Shown here piece by piece: positions 22,492 through 33,214 of a DNA stretch of 64,000 nt; position 1 is the first letter of the stretch, and every line of letters begins with the position of its first letter. Below the pieces are notes generated by a model that had not been told where the DNA came from, searched no databases, and saw only the letters and a program-made list of their open reading frames with translations. This DNA is from Melitaea cinxia (lineage: Eukaryota > Arthropoda > Insecta > Lepidoptera > Nymphalidae): the NCBI RefSeq assembly GCF_905220565.1, contig NC_059402.1:1365501-1429500 (forward strand), given 5' to 3'. The position numbers and the translations under genes are program-made.

Positions 22492-22640
22492 TCTATCAAT
22501 CCGTATTATTTTATACGATAAGTAATAACCAACATATCATATTCCAAAACCTTCTCCTAAACACGCTGCATTTTATGGTATAAGTATTGTTTCGATCGGT
22601 TTAGTAGTTTTCGCCGTATAATTGAACAAAATTTCAACTT
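22486..22640 (-). mobile_element. H1 Helitron, reverse, end mutated
   Basis: Reverse complement reads accataaaatgcagcgtgtt, then taggagaagg, and ends atagatgtcgTTAGTT where other H1 copies have cgCTAGT. The terminal C is changed to T. Body similarity is clear. The 5' end was not located precisely. Confidence 0.65.
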
Positions 22641-22644
22641 AGGT

Positions 22645-22915
22645 ATGGCACAGCAGGAATTTCCTGCTCAAAATATGGAGCAACCCGACTGGGGTAGTAC
22701 CTCGACCTTACAGAAGACCACGGCTAAATAATACTGTTTTCAAGCAGTATTGTGTTCCTGTTGGTGAGTAAGGTGACCAGAGCTCCTGGGGGGATTGGGG
22801 ATTGGGTCGGCAACGCGCTTGCGATGCTTCTGGTGTTGCAGGCGTCTATAAGCTACGGTAATCTCTTACAATCAGGTGAGCCGTACGCTTGTTTGCCGAA
22901 CTAGTGACATAAAAA
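22645..22915 (+). mobile_element. LINE family L-A 3' end
   Basis: It contains, in order, cacagcaggaatttcctgct, atggagcaacccgactgggg, acttaaccttacagaag-like text, tgttcctgttggtgagtaag, gagctcctggggggattggg, ttctggtgttgcaggcgtct and gagccgtacgcttgtttgcc, then a short A-rich end. The most complete L-A copy in the window. Confidence 0.85.
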
Positions 22916-23114
22916 AAACAACCGGCTCACCATTTATTAGGTACTATAAATTATTTCAAAAGTAAATAAATAACTGAACGATTTTTGTCGCTGAGAAATT
23001 ATTCCATCAAATCCAATCCTAAGAAATTATTCCATCCCATTCCATATCCAAATCATTAAAGTTGTTATCAGACCTAGAATATAAATAATTATTATATACT
23101 AGTGGATAAACACG

Positions 23115-23285
23115 CAAATATGATATATAACAGACAAACGCTTTGATGACAGACTCGTGCCATACAGAGATATGGCAAGTACTTTCGAGTTATATCTAAT
23201 ATGCGTATTTACTTGATAATTTCGTCAACTTGTTCTTGACGCTGTATTACTGGTCGATGTAATTGAAGTCGATTTTTTTCCTTTG
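23115..23285 (-). mobile_element. Family M1 fragment, reverse
   Basis: atgcgtatttacttgataat, cgctgtattactggtcgatg and taattgaagtcgattttttt are reverse forms of the M1 5' end (ccgacttcaatta...tcgaccagtaatac). Confidence 0.65.
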
Positions 23286-23343
23286 CGAGCAAATACAACT
23301 ATTAGCGATATACCTATTAAATTTTCTTCTTCTTTATTATTTA

Positions 23344-23666
23344 CTAGCTGTGCGCGCGACTTCGTCTGCGTGGAATAGCTTTACATAATCAAAGTGATTC
23401 TTTAAATTGGCATAACTTTTTATTTATGAATCTATTGACATGAAACAAACGCTAAAATTTAAGCTAAGCTAGCCACAATGTATTAGTAAACACCACATTT
23501 AAATCGAATAAGCCGATTCTGAGATTAGCGCGCGCACAGACAAACAGACAAAAATTCTGATAATTTTATTTTGGGTGCTATTTGCATTAATATTACAATA
23601 ATTTTTTTTCTCATATATCTTAAATGTACAGACAGCGACCCGTTACATTTTTATTATATGTATTGA
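23344..23666 (-). mobile_element. Non-autonomous Helitron, family H4-like
   Basis: On the minus strand it starts TCAATACATATAATAAAAAT after A and ends gaagtcgcgcgcacagCTAG (plus 23344-23347) before T. gattctgagattagcgcgcg and acaaacagacaaaaattctg lie inside. Both target bases are intact. Confidence 0.8.
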
Positions 23667-23680
23667 TAACACAGACTAGA

Positions 23681-24136
23681 ATTGAAAATGAACGTTTTTG
23701 AATATTTTTGAATATCATATCAAAAATTGACCGCTCCAGCGGGGTTCGAACCCGCGTCTCCGACGTACCGTGTCGGCGCTCTAGCCAATTAAGCTATGGA
23801 ACGATACACCCGCTCGAGCGAAATTTTCGATATGATAATTTTAAATTACGGTTTAAGCGAACCGTGGCGCCGTCTATAGTGAGCTCTTTACAGAAACCCG
23901 TAACTATTCAAAGTTTCATATTACAATGAAAATCTTTGACAGGAGACGACACCGTGCTATTTTTAATATCTAAGATTTTATTTTTGTGTTACCCACATTA
24001 GGAATTCTAAACATTTGACATTGACAGCTGGAGCGGTCAATTTTTGATATGATATTCAAAAATATTCAAAAATGTTTAGAATTCCTAATGTGGGTAACAC
24101 AAAAATAAAATCTTAGATATTGAAAATGAACGTTTT
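23681..24136. repeat. Composite of interleaved perfect inverted repeats with 18-bp flanking direct repeats
   Basis: A 46-bp segment W (23695-23740) is repeated in perfect inverse orientation at 24027-24072. A 51-bp segment X (23966-24016) is repeated in perfect inverse orientation at 24070-24120. The string attgaaaatgaacgtttt occurs at both outer edges (23681-23698, 24119-24136), like a long target-site duplication. X exists alone at 8419-8470. The order W-X-W'-X' cannot be a single hairpin and suggests nested insertion or template switching. Confidence 0.85.
23732..23803 (-). tRNA. tRNA-like pseudogene within a repeat
   Basis: Minus strand folds into a complete cloverleaf: acceptor CGTTCCA/TGGAGCG (one G-T), D stem GCTT/GAGC, anticodon stem CCGAC/GTCGG and T arm GCGGG-TTCGAAC-CCCGC. 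The anticodon loop ACGGTAC would read GGT (Thr-like), but position 33 is C instead of the near-invariant T. The tRNA lies in the composite inverted repeat. Those two points argue for a mobile tRNA-like element, not a working tRNA gene. Confidence 0.7.
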
Positions 24137-24139
24137 AAC

Positions 24140-24685
24140 GTTTGTGTGCATAAAAACCGTTTTTGCTATTAAAATGCATTCAAATGTACTTGAATAGAAA
24201 CATTACGAAGGGTGTAATTACTGGCGAAGGGACAGGGATTAGGTCCAACGGTTGACGTATCGAAAATGAAAGCAAAGCTAGACTAATTAAAACATATTAT
24301 TTAAAAAAAAATGACCGGACATTTCATACACCATATCAAAAAGGGATGATGATTATGTATTATACAGTTAAATATGTTTTTATTTCTATAGACCGGTTTC
24401 CTTCATTTCGACCAGACAATTTTGATAAGTGATGCAGCGTAAGGTGGCTTAAAAAGCCTAATCCCTCTTTTTTTAAAGTGCCAATAATGTAACTTACAGG
24501 AGAAATTTCGACATTCACATTTTAGGAGTACAACTAAGCGATATGCTTTGTATAAGCCAGAAAGACTTTGCCTTTGCCAGGCAGATATAATGCGGACTTG
24601 ATATTAGGAAAATAATTTTTAAGAATCTGGTATTCCTAAAATATGAATTTTAGAACAAATAAAGATTGTATTAAATAGATTTTTT
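24140..24685. other. AT-rich stretch, no gene seen
   Basis: No coding frame or known repeat. The patch at 24400-24470 is slightly less AT-rich. Confidence 0.55.
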
Positions 24686-24689
24686 TATG

Positions 24690-24835
24690 CAACTAGGTAG
24701 CTTATAGACGTCTGCAACACCAGAAGTATCACAAGCGTTGCTGTCCCTATTTCCAATCCACCCCAGGAGCTCTGGTCACCTTACTCACCAACAGGAATAC
24801 AACACTGCTTGAAAACAGTATTATTTAGCTGTAAA
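24690..24835 (-). mobile_element. LINE family L-A 3' fragment, reverse
   Basis: gcttatagacgtctgcaaca, ccccaggagctctggtcacc and atacaacactgcttgaaaac are L-A blocks in reverse order. Confidence 0.8.
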
Positions 24836-25119
24836 GGGGTGATGGGCTTTGGCAAGACAATAACTCTAAGTATAACTAATGTACTATTTTTATGAAAATA
24901 TATAAAAAATGTAGCTATAACAGTCGACTGTTACTTAAAACACGAGCATTAAATTACTTACTTAGGATCAGACGATCGTGTGGACGCCAGATAAAAAAAA
25001 AATCGAAACAATAATATATTTCTTTAACTAAAAAAAAAAACATTAACTACAAAAGAACATAAACGTATACATAACTACCCGGACGGATTTCATTCTGTCA
25101 AAATTAGTTTTTTTAGTAT

Positions 25120-25148
25120 TAAAACCTTCCGTGGGCTTTAAGGAACAT

Positions 25149-25197
<49 letters not shown>

Positions 25198-25260
25198 CCG
25201 AATTGGTCGAGCCATTCTCGAGTTATGCGTTTAGCAACATTCATTTTTTATTTATATAAA
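25120..25260. mobile_element. Non-autonomous element interrupted by (TA)n
   Basis: aaaccttccgtgggctttaa, aggaacatacaaatata, an uninterrupted TA run (about 25153-25194) and gccgaattggtcgagccatt, ctcgagttatgcg read as one element of a Helitron-like type in which an AT stretch has expanded. Ends not defined. Confidence 0.5.
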
Positions 25261-25289
25261 TAAGACATGACATAGGCATATCTATATCA

Positions 25290-25731
25290 TCTATACATAT
25301 AATAAAATGGTAGGAAAGTCAAAACTGTACATTAAATATTTTTTTAAAAGAATACTTGGAGTGTGATCTACAATCGATACCGAAGCCAAAAATATAGTTT
25401 TTAGAATTTTTGTCTGTTTGTCTGTATGAATGTCCGGGATAAACTCAAAAAGTACTGCATGGATTTACTTCAAATCTGGCACGAATATTATTAAGAAGTC
25501 CGGTCAACATATACGCTACAAATTATCACGCTATCACCTACGGGGAACGAGCAGTGAACCTTTATTTCTTCAACGCATTCTGTAACAACGTGTAATCTAA
25601 CGACGCATATTTGAATGTTGTTATTATTTTAATAACCATGCTATAAGCTAGCTTCATACTATAAATAAAGACATTCTGTAGTATATTTAGTATCAGCATT
25701 GCACCCGTGCGAAGCCGGGGCGGGTCGCTAG
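25290..25731 (+). mobile_element. Non-autonomous Helitron with H5 5' end and H3 3' end
   Basis: TCTATACATATAATAAAATG starts after A (25289). The 3' end gcacccgtgcgaagccgggg then cgggtcgCTAG (25728-25731) precedes T. The first roughly 380 bp match, in reverse complement, 29520-29902, while the last 45 bp match the end of 12113-12364. A 69-codon minus frame inside has no Helitron protein motif. Confidence 0.92.
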
Positions 25732-25899
25732 TTATATTATATAATAATATAAATACGCCTAAACAAAACATTTAACAAGAATCGTTTATAAAACATCGTT
25801 GTTGAATTTTAACGTATATTTGGTGTAAAACATACTGAAAGACATATGAGACAATGTGAGACTCCAACGTTGAAAGTGGAATTTAAATATGTAAGGAAT

Positions 25900-26000
25900 T
25901 AGGAGTGGGAGGGGGTGAGGGCCCCCGAGGGTGGGGGAGGGAGTTTTTTCAAAACTAGAAAGAGATGAACGCGCTTAGTATCGCGATCTGGGCCTCGTAT
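25900..26000. promoter_or_regulatory. G-run block, candidate CRE
   Basis: gtgggagggggtgagggccc then ccgagggtgggggagggag forms a purine-rich run with one central gggcccccg. It is followed by gcgcttagtatcgcgatctg. Unique here and in AT-rich flanks. Possibly a conserved element. Confidence 0.35.
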
Positions 26001-26234
26001 GGGTTTTTTTGCGAGGTGATTGAATTAGACAGATAGATCTTAAGATATTGATGTGTTTTTTTGGATGTGTAGGCGTTGTATGGTGTACGTAAATATAGAT
26101 AATAACTAATTTGTGTATTTGTTTTCTGTGTTTAAGGGTGGAAGTTAATTTGTTAATTATCAATAAATAGAATGTTCATCAGTCATTTCAGTTGTCAGGT
26201 GTCATTCAAAGTTAACAAATGACAAGTTTTATAT

Positions 26235-26370
26235 AGACTGTTATCTTAACTGCACCGACCAATCAATCTCCTTCGTGTGTTCTCTCTACTCTACGTGACA
26301 TTGGCGGAATCAACCGCGCTCCTTTGGCACAACTGAAAGCCATTAAACCAATCAATCAATCAATCAAGTT
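26235..26370 (+). mobile_element. Possible LINE 3' end with (CAAT)n tail
   Basis: ccgcgctcctttggcacaac, tgaaagccattaaacc and a terminal aatcaatcaatcaatcaa tetranucleotide run. Short tandem repeats at a 3' end are typical of CR1/L2-type elements. Only one copy is seen here, so the assignment is tentative. Confidence 0.4.
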
Positions 26371-26454
26371 TTAGGTATATTTATAAAATATTTTGCTCAA
26401 GAGTCATTTACGTTTTAATATATTGTTGAAAACGTATATTGTAGTTAGTTTTCA

Positions 26455-26500
26455 CTTTAACTCAGAAAATTGTGACGTCATTAATTGCCACCAATACAGT
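26455..26500. promoter_or_regulatory. Perfect CRE palindrome
   Basis: TGACGTCA at 26473-26480, followed by ttaattgcc, a homeodomain-like core. A single bZIP-type site by sequence. No evidence of use. Confidence 0.25.
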
Positions 26501-26798
26501 AAGGAATGTAAATTGGTATTAAATACTCGCTCACATCATATAAAGTATCTATACATGATTCATATTCCTCAAACAAGTATACAACAGTAGATCATGAGTA
26601 AAACATTGTGTACTGGATTTCATTTTACTTTTCATTTTATTTTAATAATAATTACGATGGGCGATCATCACACAAACTAGTAAAAATTAGTGCAAGGAAC
26701 TAGTGGTATCAGTTGTAGTATCATCTATACTTATATTATTATTATTGATGATTTAATATTTTTTATTATATACGGATAATATATTAAAATTAATAAAG

Positions 26799-26945
26799 AT
26801 ATCTCGAGATATGCCCCGCGACCTGGCGACCGGCGTGCGGTCCACGCACGCGCTGTAATGAGCGCGCGCGGGGGCGGGTAGTTAGACAATTTTACAACTG
26901 CGCCGCTCCGTTTTTTGGAGATTCGCGTCGCTAGGTGAGCTCGCG
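26799..26945. promoter_or_regulatory. CpG-rich island 3 with palindrome and plus-strand donor candidate
   Basis: A perfect 14-bp palindrome ATATCTCGAGATAT (26799-26812) opens a CpG-dense block (gcccc gcgacctggcgaccgg, gagcgcgcgcgggggcgggt). On the plus strand CTAG|GTGAGC at 26934/26935 resembles a 5' splice site. It could be a lone first exon or a CpG-rich enhancer. No coding frame. Confidence 0.4.
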
Positions 26946-27990
26946 GTCATAGATCAGATTATATATAGACGTAACACAAGTATTTTACTTGATATGAAAC
27001 GTTTCATTTATAGGTTAAAATTAGTTCTAATACCTATTTTATTTAAGTAAAGAAAAATAGAACTAAGTGCAGATGCGTAACTTTGTATGTGAGTCGGTAT
27101 TATTTTCTTAGGTGTCTAAAAATTACTAAGTGATATATTTTTTAAATATTTTTTTCAAATTAATAAAACTTTATATATTCTGGCACTTTTAATTATAATA
27201 CATTTCACAGATTATGTTTCATTTTCCGATGTTTATATATTTATTTTTATGCAACAAATCCTTTATTTGTCAATCCAAAGAGGATTTAGGATTGGGTTCG
27301 AAATTAATCTATTCTCAGCAGTTGGATATTTAAAGGCTATTTTTACACAAGTAATAAAAAAATATAAATATTAAAAAAATTGTGTACTAATAAAATTAAT
27401 ATTTGACGAAAATAATTATAGCAGAGCAAAGAATAACAGTTCCACATCTAGATAACTTAATCTATGACGAGCTCTGTAGGTGAATACAAATTTGCATATG
27501 TCGAAATAATTTAGGGGGTAACACACACACACGCGCTAATGTGTGCCGCCAACTAAGAATGAGAAGTATAGGAAATATACGGATGCTTAGGGGTAGAGCG
27601 ATCGATGTAAAAATGAGACGCGTAGCTACATATAATACTTTTAAGATAATTTGACTTTTGATTGAAGTCTGTTTAGACCGGCGTTCGATTTTTTTTTGGA
27701 ATATTACTTTTTTTGTTTATCTTTCAATTGTAACAACGCAAGAGTTTTTTAGTCTTTTTTGTGGTTGATTTTTTTTTTTAATTACTTGTATTTGTAATAA
27801 TAGAAACATTTCATTTTGAAATTGTATTTTCGTTTATTTTTTAAACATTTGCTTCTATATATCTAAACTGCTAATATTTGCTTCAAATATACATGTTTTT
27901 TATTATTATAGTAATTCTTATTTTTATCGTATTTGTATTACCGTTTAGAAATATATTTAAATCAAAAAACACTTCTTTAATTGCTTATTG
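26946..27990. other. AT-rich stretch, no gene seen
   Basis: Contains a short (CA)n at 27519-27533 and a slightly GC-richer patch at 27530-27620. No frame or family was recognised. Confidence 0.55.
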
Positions 27991-27997
27991 TAAGTTA

Positions 27998-28055
27998 ACC
28001 AATATATCCGGCAGTGGACTGTGATAGGCTGAAGTGATGATGATGATGAAGATAA
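27998..28055 (+). mobile_element. LINE 3' tail ending in (GAT)n
   Basis: ccggcagtggactgtgatag then gctgaagtgatgatgatgat is the same 3' terminus as at 16200-16262. Only the last 60 bases are present, a strongly truncated insertion. Confidence 0.8.
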
Positions 28056-28374
28056 CCAATATATTATACGAAATATCTACACACTAAGCCATTACTAATA
28101 AACACAACGAGTCTTTTTATTTGCAAATCTTACATTAGGAATTTACAAGATAATATTGTTTTTAGCTAAATGTTTTGGAAATTAGGTTGATTATAAGACA
28201 TATAGAAATCACGATACAAGCTTTATGTCAACTTACATATAATATTTTATTTATTTATTCATTGAACAATAACAATGTTAGTACACATTACATTTTAAAA
28301 TACAAATAACTGGTGACAGCGAGTTTACATATATATCAAGTTTTATAATGTTTATATATTAAGTTATATATATT

Positions 28375-28585
28375 ACTACGCTAAGGTGATTGCCTCCATG
28401 TTTAAAAAAAACCTCACAATTACTCCATGTAGTTATATATCATTTTATAAATAATTTTTTGCTCTACCGGCATCCATAACTAAAAAATTTAAAGTATTTA
28501 AAAAGTAACGTTAGGTATGCCTTAAGATCAAGGAAGAATATTTTTTCCTCAAATCAACGCAGTCGAAACCGCAGGGCCCAGCTAG
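28375..28585 (+). mobile_element. Helitron-like element, 3' end clear
   Basis: acgcagtcgaaaccgcaggg then cccagCTAG (28582-28585) before T gives the 3' end. The 5' boundary is a guess at a less AT-rich segment near 28375. No coding. Confidence 0.55.
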
Positions 28586-28950
28586 TTATATTATATTCTA
28601 GTATTTTATTTTAAAATAGGAACATAAAGTATTCGTAATTCTAACATATGCACATCGGGTGTACGTTTTAAAGCTAGTTTAATAAGCTTAAAGCTCAGCT
28701 GTAAATAGTTCTAAGCCGGCAGTTTTTCTACCTCTTTAACCGGTGTTACCGCACGGTTTTATTTTTAAAAATAAAACCCGAATGTACTATTTTAGTAACA
28801 AAAAAACTTTGATTAAAACTGAGAAAGGTTAGAAGTTCTTTGGTGACTTGTGATTTATTTTATGCTTCAAAGAACCATTTTTTTATCATAATAGTATGAT
28901 GAACATTGAAAGATTATTTAATAATCTACCACTTTTTTTAACTATATAAA

Positions 28951-29123
28951 TCTATATTAACAACTGGAGAACTGGTTGTTTTCTTCGATTATACTGAGAT
29001 ACCTCCCTGAGCCGATCGGAATAATACATATACCATAAGATGTAGCGTGTTTCGGAGAAAGTTTTACTATATGACATGTTGGTTACTCATCGTGTAAAAA
29101 AATGCACGGACAGAGGTCGCTAG
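28951..29123 (+). mobile_element. H1 Helitron, complete
   Basis: TCTATATTAACAACTGGAGA begins after A (28950) and gacagaggtcgCTAG (29120-29123) precedes T. Inside: tataccataagatgtagcgt, gtttcggagaaagtttt. 173 bp, so a minimal element. Confidence 0.9.
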
Positions 29124-29159
29124 TTGTATGATATTTTATAGTTATGATTATATTTCATA

Positions 29160-29902
29160 CTAGCTGCTGCCCGCGACGTCATCTGCGTGAACGCTATACA
29201 GCACCAAAAATACCTTTTAAAATAACATTCATTTACCTGTTTCTTCTTTACATTTCATATCTACAGAAAGTGCAGTAACAGAGGGAGACTGTCTTTTGTA
29301 AAATTGACCTTCAAAAAGTGCTTATTTTCAGCCTGCTTTGAATAAATGACTTTATGGTGATTCTGCTGAATTAAGTTATAAGTTGTGATTGAAGCAGATG
29401 GAGAAAATAATGAATATATATGGCTTAAAAAAATAATACATGGTGCTGCTTTAAAATTGTCTTGATACTACTTATATTCATTTAATTATGTTTATCGGCC
29501 TAAGTTACTTATATTGCGTGATATTTATAGTGTGAAGCTAGCTTATGACATGGTTATTAACATAATAACAACAACATTCAAATATGCGTCGTTAGATAAC
29601 GTGTTGTTACAGAATGCGTTGAAGAAATAAAGGTTCACTGCTCGTTCCCCGTAGGTGATAGTATGATAATATGTAGCCTATATGTTGACCCAACTTCTGA
29701 ATAATATTCGTGCCAAATTTGAAGTAAATCCATGCAGTACCTTTTGAGTTTATCCCGGACATACATACAGACAAACAGACAAAATTTCTAAAAACTATAT
29801 TTTTGGTTTCGGTATCGATTGTAGATCACATACCAAGTATTCTTTTAAAAAAATATTCAATGTACAGTTTTGACTTTCCTACCATTTTATTATATGTATA
29901 GA
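29160..29902 (-). mobile_element. Non-autonomous Helitron, 743 bp, family H5
   Basis: On the minus strand it starts TCTATACATATAATAAAATG after A (plus T 29903) and ends cagatgacgtcgcgggcagc then agCTAG (plus 29160-29163) before T. Its 5' ~380 bp match 25290-25670. Its 3' end is of the H4 type (gcgggca..gcagCTAG), not the H3 type. No Rep/helicase frame remains. Confidence 0.88.
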
Positions 29903-30720
29903 TTTGTAATACTTTGATGCGTAGTTACTATGCCTGATTTGGTTCTAGTTTTTTTTTTATTTTATTATATTATTCATAGAGTTGTTTGAAATTCTAAAAT
30001 AACTGATATTTAAAAAAAAGATAAACATTAGTCCATGAGTACAGAAGACAACGATACTATACATTACTAGTGTAAGCTAACACGCCTGCGACTAATTAGG
30101 TACGTGTATTGAGAGCTAGACGGCACTTTGCTTTCATCCTTATTAAGTCCTCGTCCTTATTGAATTACGACACATTTTGTGTTATTGTACTGCTCTTATT
30201 TGTCATAACATGGTTTTTCATAGCTTATAAAATATCACAAAAACAATTTTAAAATATGCTTCACCGATTGTAATATTAGTGGATTCAAATAAAATAAAAT
30301 ACTAAAACCTCTTTATTTATGCTACATATACCTATTACTGAAGTAGATACAGATAAAATATGACTTACTTATACTATAATTTTTTTTAAATTTTTTTTTT
30401 AGAAAAGGAATTTTAGCGGATTCAAATAAAATGACATCATAACAAACTCTTTAGTTGTATCAAAAATATTAGCACAGAGTAAACACTACATAAAAAATAC
30501 TTTTTCAATTTTTCATGCTAAGCTAAGCGTTACGTTAGCAGCGGGATGATTCTCGATCTTTCTATTCAGATTTTAATGAATGTAACGTTTAGAGATATAT
30601 CTTTTATTCCTGTCTATTCAAACATTCGTATTAGAATGTATACTGTAATGATGAGTGGATACGGCATTTATAACTATATTAGTTAAGGTTTTATATGGTT
30701 TTATAATTTTCGATTTTATT
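29903..30720. other. AT-rich stretch, no gene seen
   Basis: A short phrase aatttt(a)gcggattcaaataaaat occurs twice (30285-30300, 30408-30432), hinting at a local duplication. Poly-T follows at 30730-30752. No gene. Confidence 0.5.
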
Positions 30721-30813
30721 ATTATTTTGTTTTTTTTTTTTTTTTTTTTTTCACAGCAGAGTTTACCTTACGTATCAGTGGATTCACATCAACTATAATT
30801 AATTTAAGGCTAA

Positions 30814-30998
30814 TCTATCTATAGTAATAAATGGAGAGCGGTTATCTTTTGTCCTGTTATACTGCGAATAATAATGTGCCAATCGGAATAACACTCATAC
30901 CATAAGATGCAACGTGTTAAGGAGAAGGTTTTGGTATATGATAATATGTTGGTGATTACTTATTGTGTAAAAAAATTTAAGCGGACAGAGCTCGCTAG
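30814..30998 (+). mobile_element. H1 Helitron, complete
   Basis: TCTATCTATAGTAATAAATG starts after A (30813) and gcggacagagctcgCTAG (30995-30998) precedes T. It carries accataagatgcaacgtgtt. The 63-codon frame at 30907-31098 starts inside it and is spurious. Confidence 0.92.
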
Positions 30999-31275
30999 TA
31001 TAATTATAAACTGTAAAATAACAATTCAAAGGTTGTTTAAAGTCTATTTGAATAAATATGTTTTTGACTTTGAAATATTTTTAGTTACTGTGTTGTAATG
31101 TTCTATAGTTAGAATGAGTTAATTCGTTGTTTACACGATTTAAGTTAATTCTTGTGATTCTTTTTGAGTATAAATATTTATTGTTGAGTCTTGAATTTAG
31201 AAATACAGTGTAGTACTATGATTTGTATATTATTTTCTAATGTTTACGCAAATTTCGCTATTATTGAAACAACTT

Positions 31276-31383
31276 TTTCGGATTGTATCGCGGTTTATTA
31301 GTTTCTATCTTGATCCTGGTTGCTGTAAAGTATCTGAAATGTCGGGCCGTGAAAAACCTAATAAACCGCAAAAAACCCGATTT
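31276..31383. other. Imperfect long hairpin
   Basis: GCGGTTTATTAG (31290-31301) pairs perfectly with CTAATAAACCGC (31358-31369). The outer sequences tcggattgtatc and aaaaaacccga extend the stem imperfectly. The loop is about 56 nt and includes ctgaaatgtcgggccgtg. No known microRNA matches either arm. It may be a foldback element or a structured RNA. Confidence 0.5.
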
Positions 31384-31639
31384 TTTTTTCATTATAGCTA
31401 TGGTTTGTGTTCTTAACTAATTTAATTTGGTATTTTTATATAGATTTTTTTTAATTAATACTTATTGAGATTGTCTTTCATTTTCCGGTAGTCTATAACA
31501 TTGAACTGTAGTTTATAATATTGAACTGTAATTCTGGATACAATATTTCTTTTTACTTTTCTGATAAATTATTGGTTTTAGTAAAGCAGTAAAATCGTAC
31601 TTTATTTTCCAGAGTTGTTCTTCCTAAATACAAGCGACC

Positions 31640-31815
31640 TTGAAAAACACACGGATGCGTCGAAATAGATTAAAAAAACGTCAGGATATTTTTATTTGAG
31701 CGACACGAAAAGCGAAAGTGAGAAGAATTTGAGCACTTTTTTATGCCGCGAACAAATGAATGAAAATATTTTTTAGGCCGCCACGCGTCCATTCGCAATT
31801 TTTAGAGATCGGATT
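31640..31815. promoter_or_regulatory. Candidate conserved block
   Basis: Less AT-rich unique DNA with cgacacgaaaagcgaaagtg, ttttttatgccgcg and ggccgccacgcgtccattcg. TTTATG-type sites and a mixed-composition block are typical of arthropod enhancers, but this is inference. Confidence 0.3.
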
Positions 31816-32635
31816 CTAAAAAAAAAAAACATAAAAAATACACCCGTGAACCCGTATGGCTTTTTTAAAACTTTTTTTTAACCACTATTCAGTATCGAAA
31901 GTGAAACGGGCTTGATTTGCCGTTTACATTTTTATATCGCTTCTAAATATTGGGTTATATTTTGTTCTCCCGTTGTTTGTAAACAAATGTATGGAATTTT
32001 TTTGGTTCAATTTTTATTTAGGCGTGAACTATTTGCTTTGAAAGTTTATACGTTTGAAAATTCATTTAAGTGGATTGCTCAGTTAATTGAATTTGTTTCA
32101 TTGTTGGTATTTTTTAGTGCATTTAACACTTTAGCGAATCTATTATATACACAATAAACCGTTTTATTCAGTTTTGCGATATTTATAAATTCTTGTAGTA
32201 CTTGGTAATAATTAATATTTTAAAATAGACATTAAATTAATCTGGCGGATAAAGCAGTGATTGATTTTTAAAAATGATATTGTTATATGTGAGTGTGTAA
32301 GTTATATGTTATTATGCATATTATAATTAAATACCCTATATATTTATTATTGTTTTAATTTATACTATATTAAGGGGATTACTGGATACAACTTAAACGC
32401 CTCAATTATCTTCTTTAATTAAAAATGAAAATTTTTATTAATATAAAAATAATAAATTAAGCGCAATACACGATCGGTTAGTAACAACGAAATCACGATG
32501 CCTAATTATGTAAATTAAGTTAATAAATTAATTAAATATAATCATTAACAAAAGTGCTAACTAAGAAACACGGTATTGTATCCCATTTTGACTACTCGAA
32601 CGAGCTCATACGACAGAGCCGTAATAAAAATTATA
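31816..32635. other. AT-rich stretch, no gene seen
   Basis: An 81-codon hydrophobic frame (31912-32157) starts at TTG, not ATG, and has no known domain. I do not call it a gene. Confidence 0.55.
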
Positions 32636-32639
32636 TGCT

Positions 32640-32790
32640 TCAATTTACGATGGTATGGGGTGGAGGGAGGCCAAAAAATGCCACCCCGCCACCCTGATTG
32701 CGGGATCGAATCTCGCTAAACGAGGGTGGGTGAAAAATTTCGCGGTAGAATGAGAGAGGGCCGACGATACAGTTTTTTTTTCAACGTTAT
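32640..32790. promoter_or_regulatory. GC-rich block, candidate CRE
   Basis: gtatggggtggagggaggcc, aaaaaatgccaccccgccac, cctgattgcgggatcgaatc and aatgagagagggccgacgat stand out against AT-rich flanks. ggaggccaaaa/ccacc words give partial dyad symmetry. No other copy was noticed. Confidence 0.4.
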
Positions 32791-33214
32791 CCGAGCAACT
32801 ATGCGGGGCTGGTTTTGTGTGTGATTATTAAATTTTTATTTTCCTCTGCGCTTTTGTTACTGTTTTGTTATCAACGGTTTTCTTGAGCGCCGTTATTTAT
32901 ACCCGCTTAGAGCCGAGACACTTTTAAACGAGATAAATGCAGACGCACTACCACGTTAATGTATAGAGTTTGAACCCAAGTAAACTTTTAATTAATCGTA
33001 TTATTACGGGCGCGAAACGTAGTGGTCGAGGAGGTGTTTTACAATATATATCATAAAATAAAATAAACCAAAATAATCAATAAAAAATATTGAATTGTAA
33101 ATAATCAAGAAATCTTAATTTTGGTAAAATATTTTTGCAATACACAAGTACCCAAAAATAACTAAAATTGATATGCTATACATTACGCTCGAGATACTCC
33201 AAAGTGTTTCTATT

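Noticed and set aside
31912..32157. 81-codon hydrophobic plus frame
   Set aside because: It begins at TTG, has no domain, and its composition fits AT-rich random sequence.
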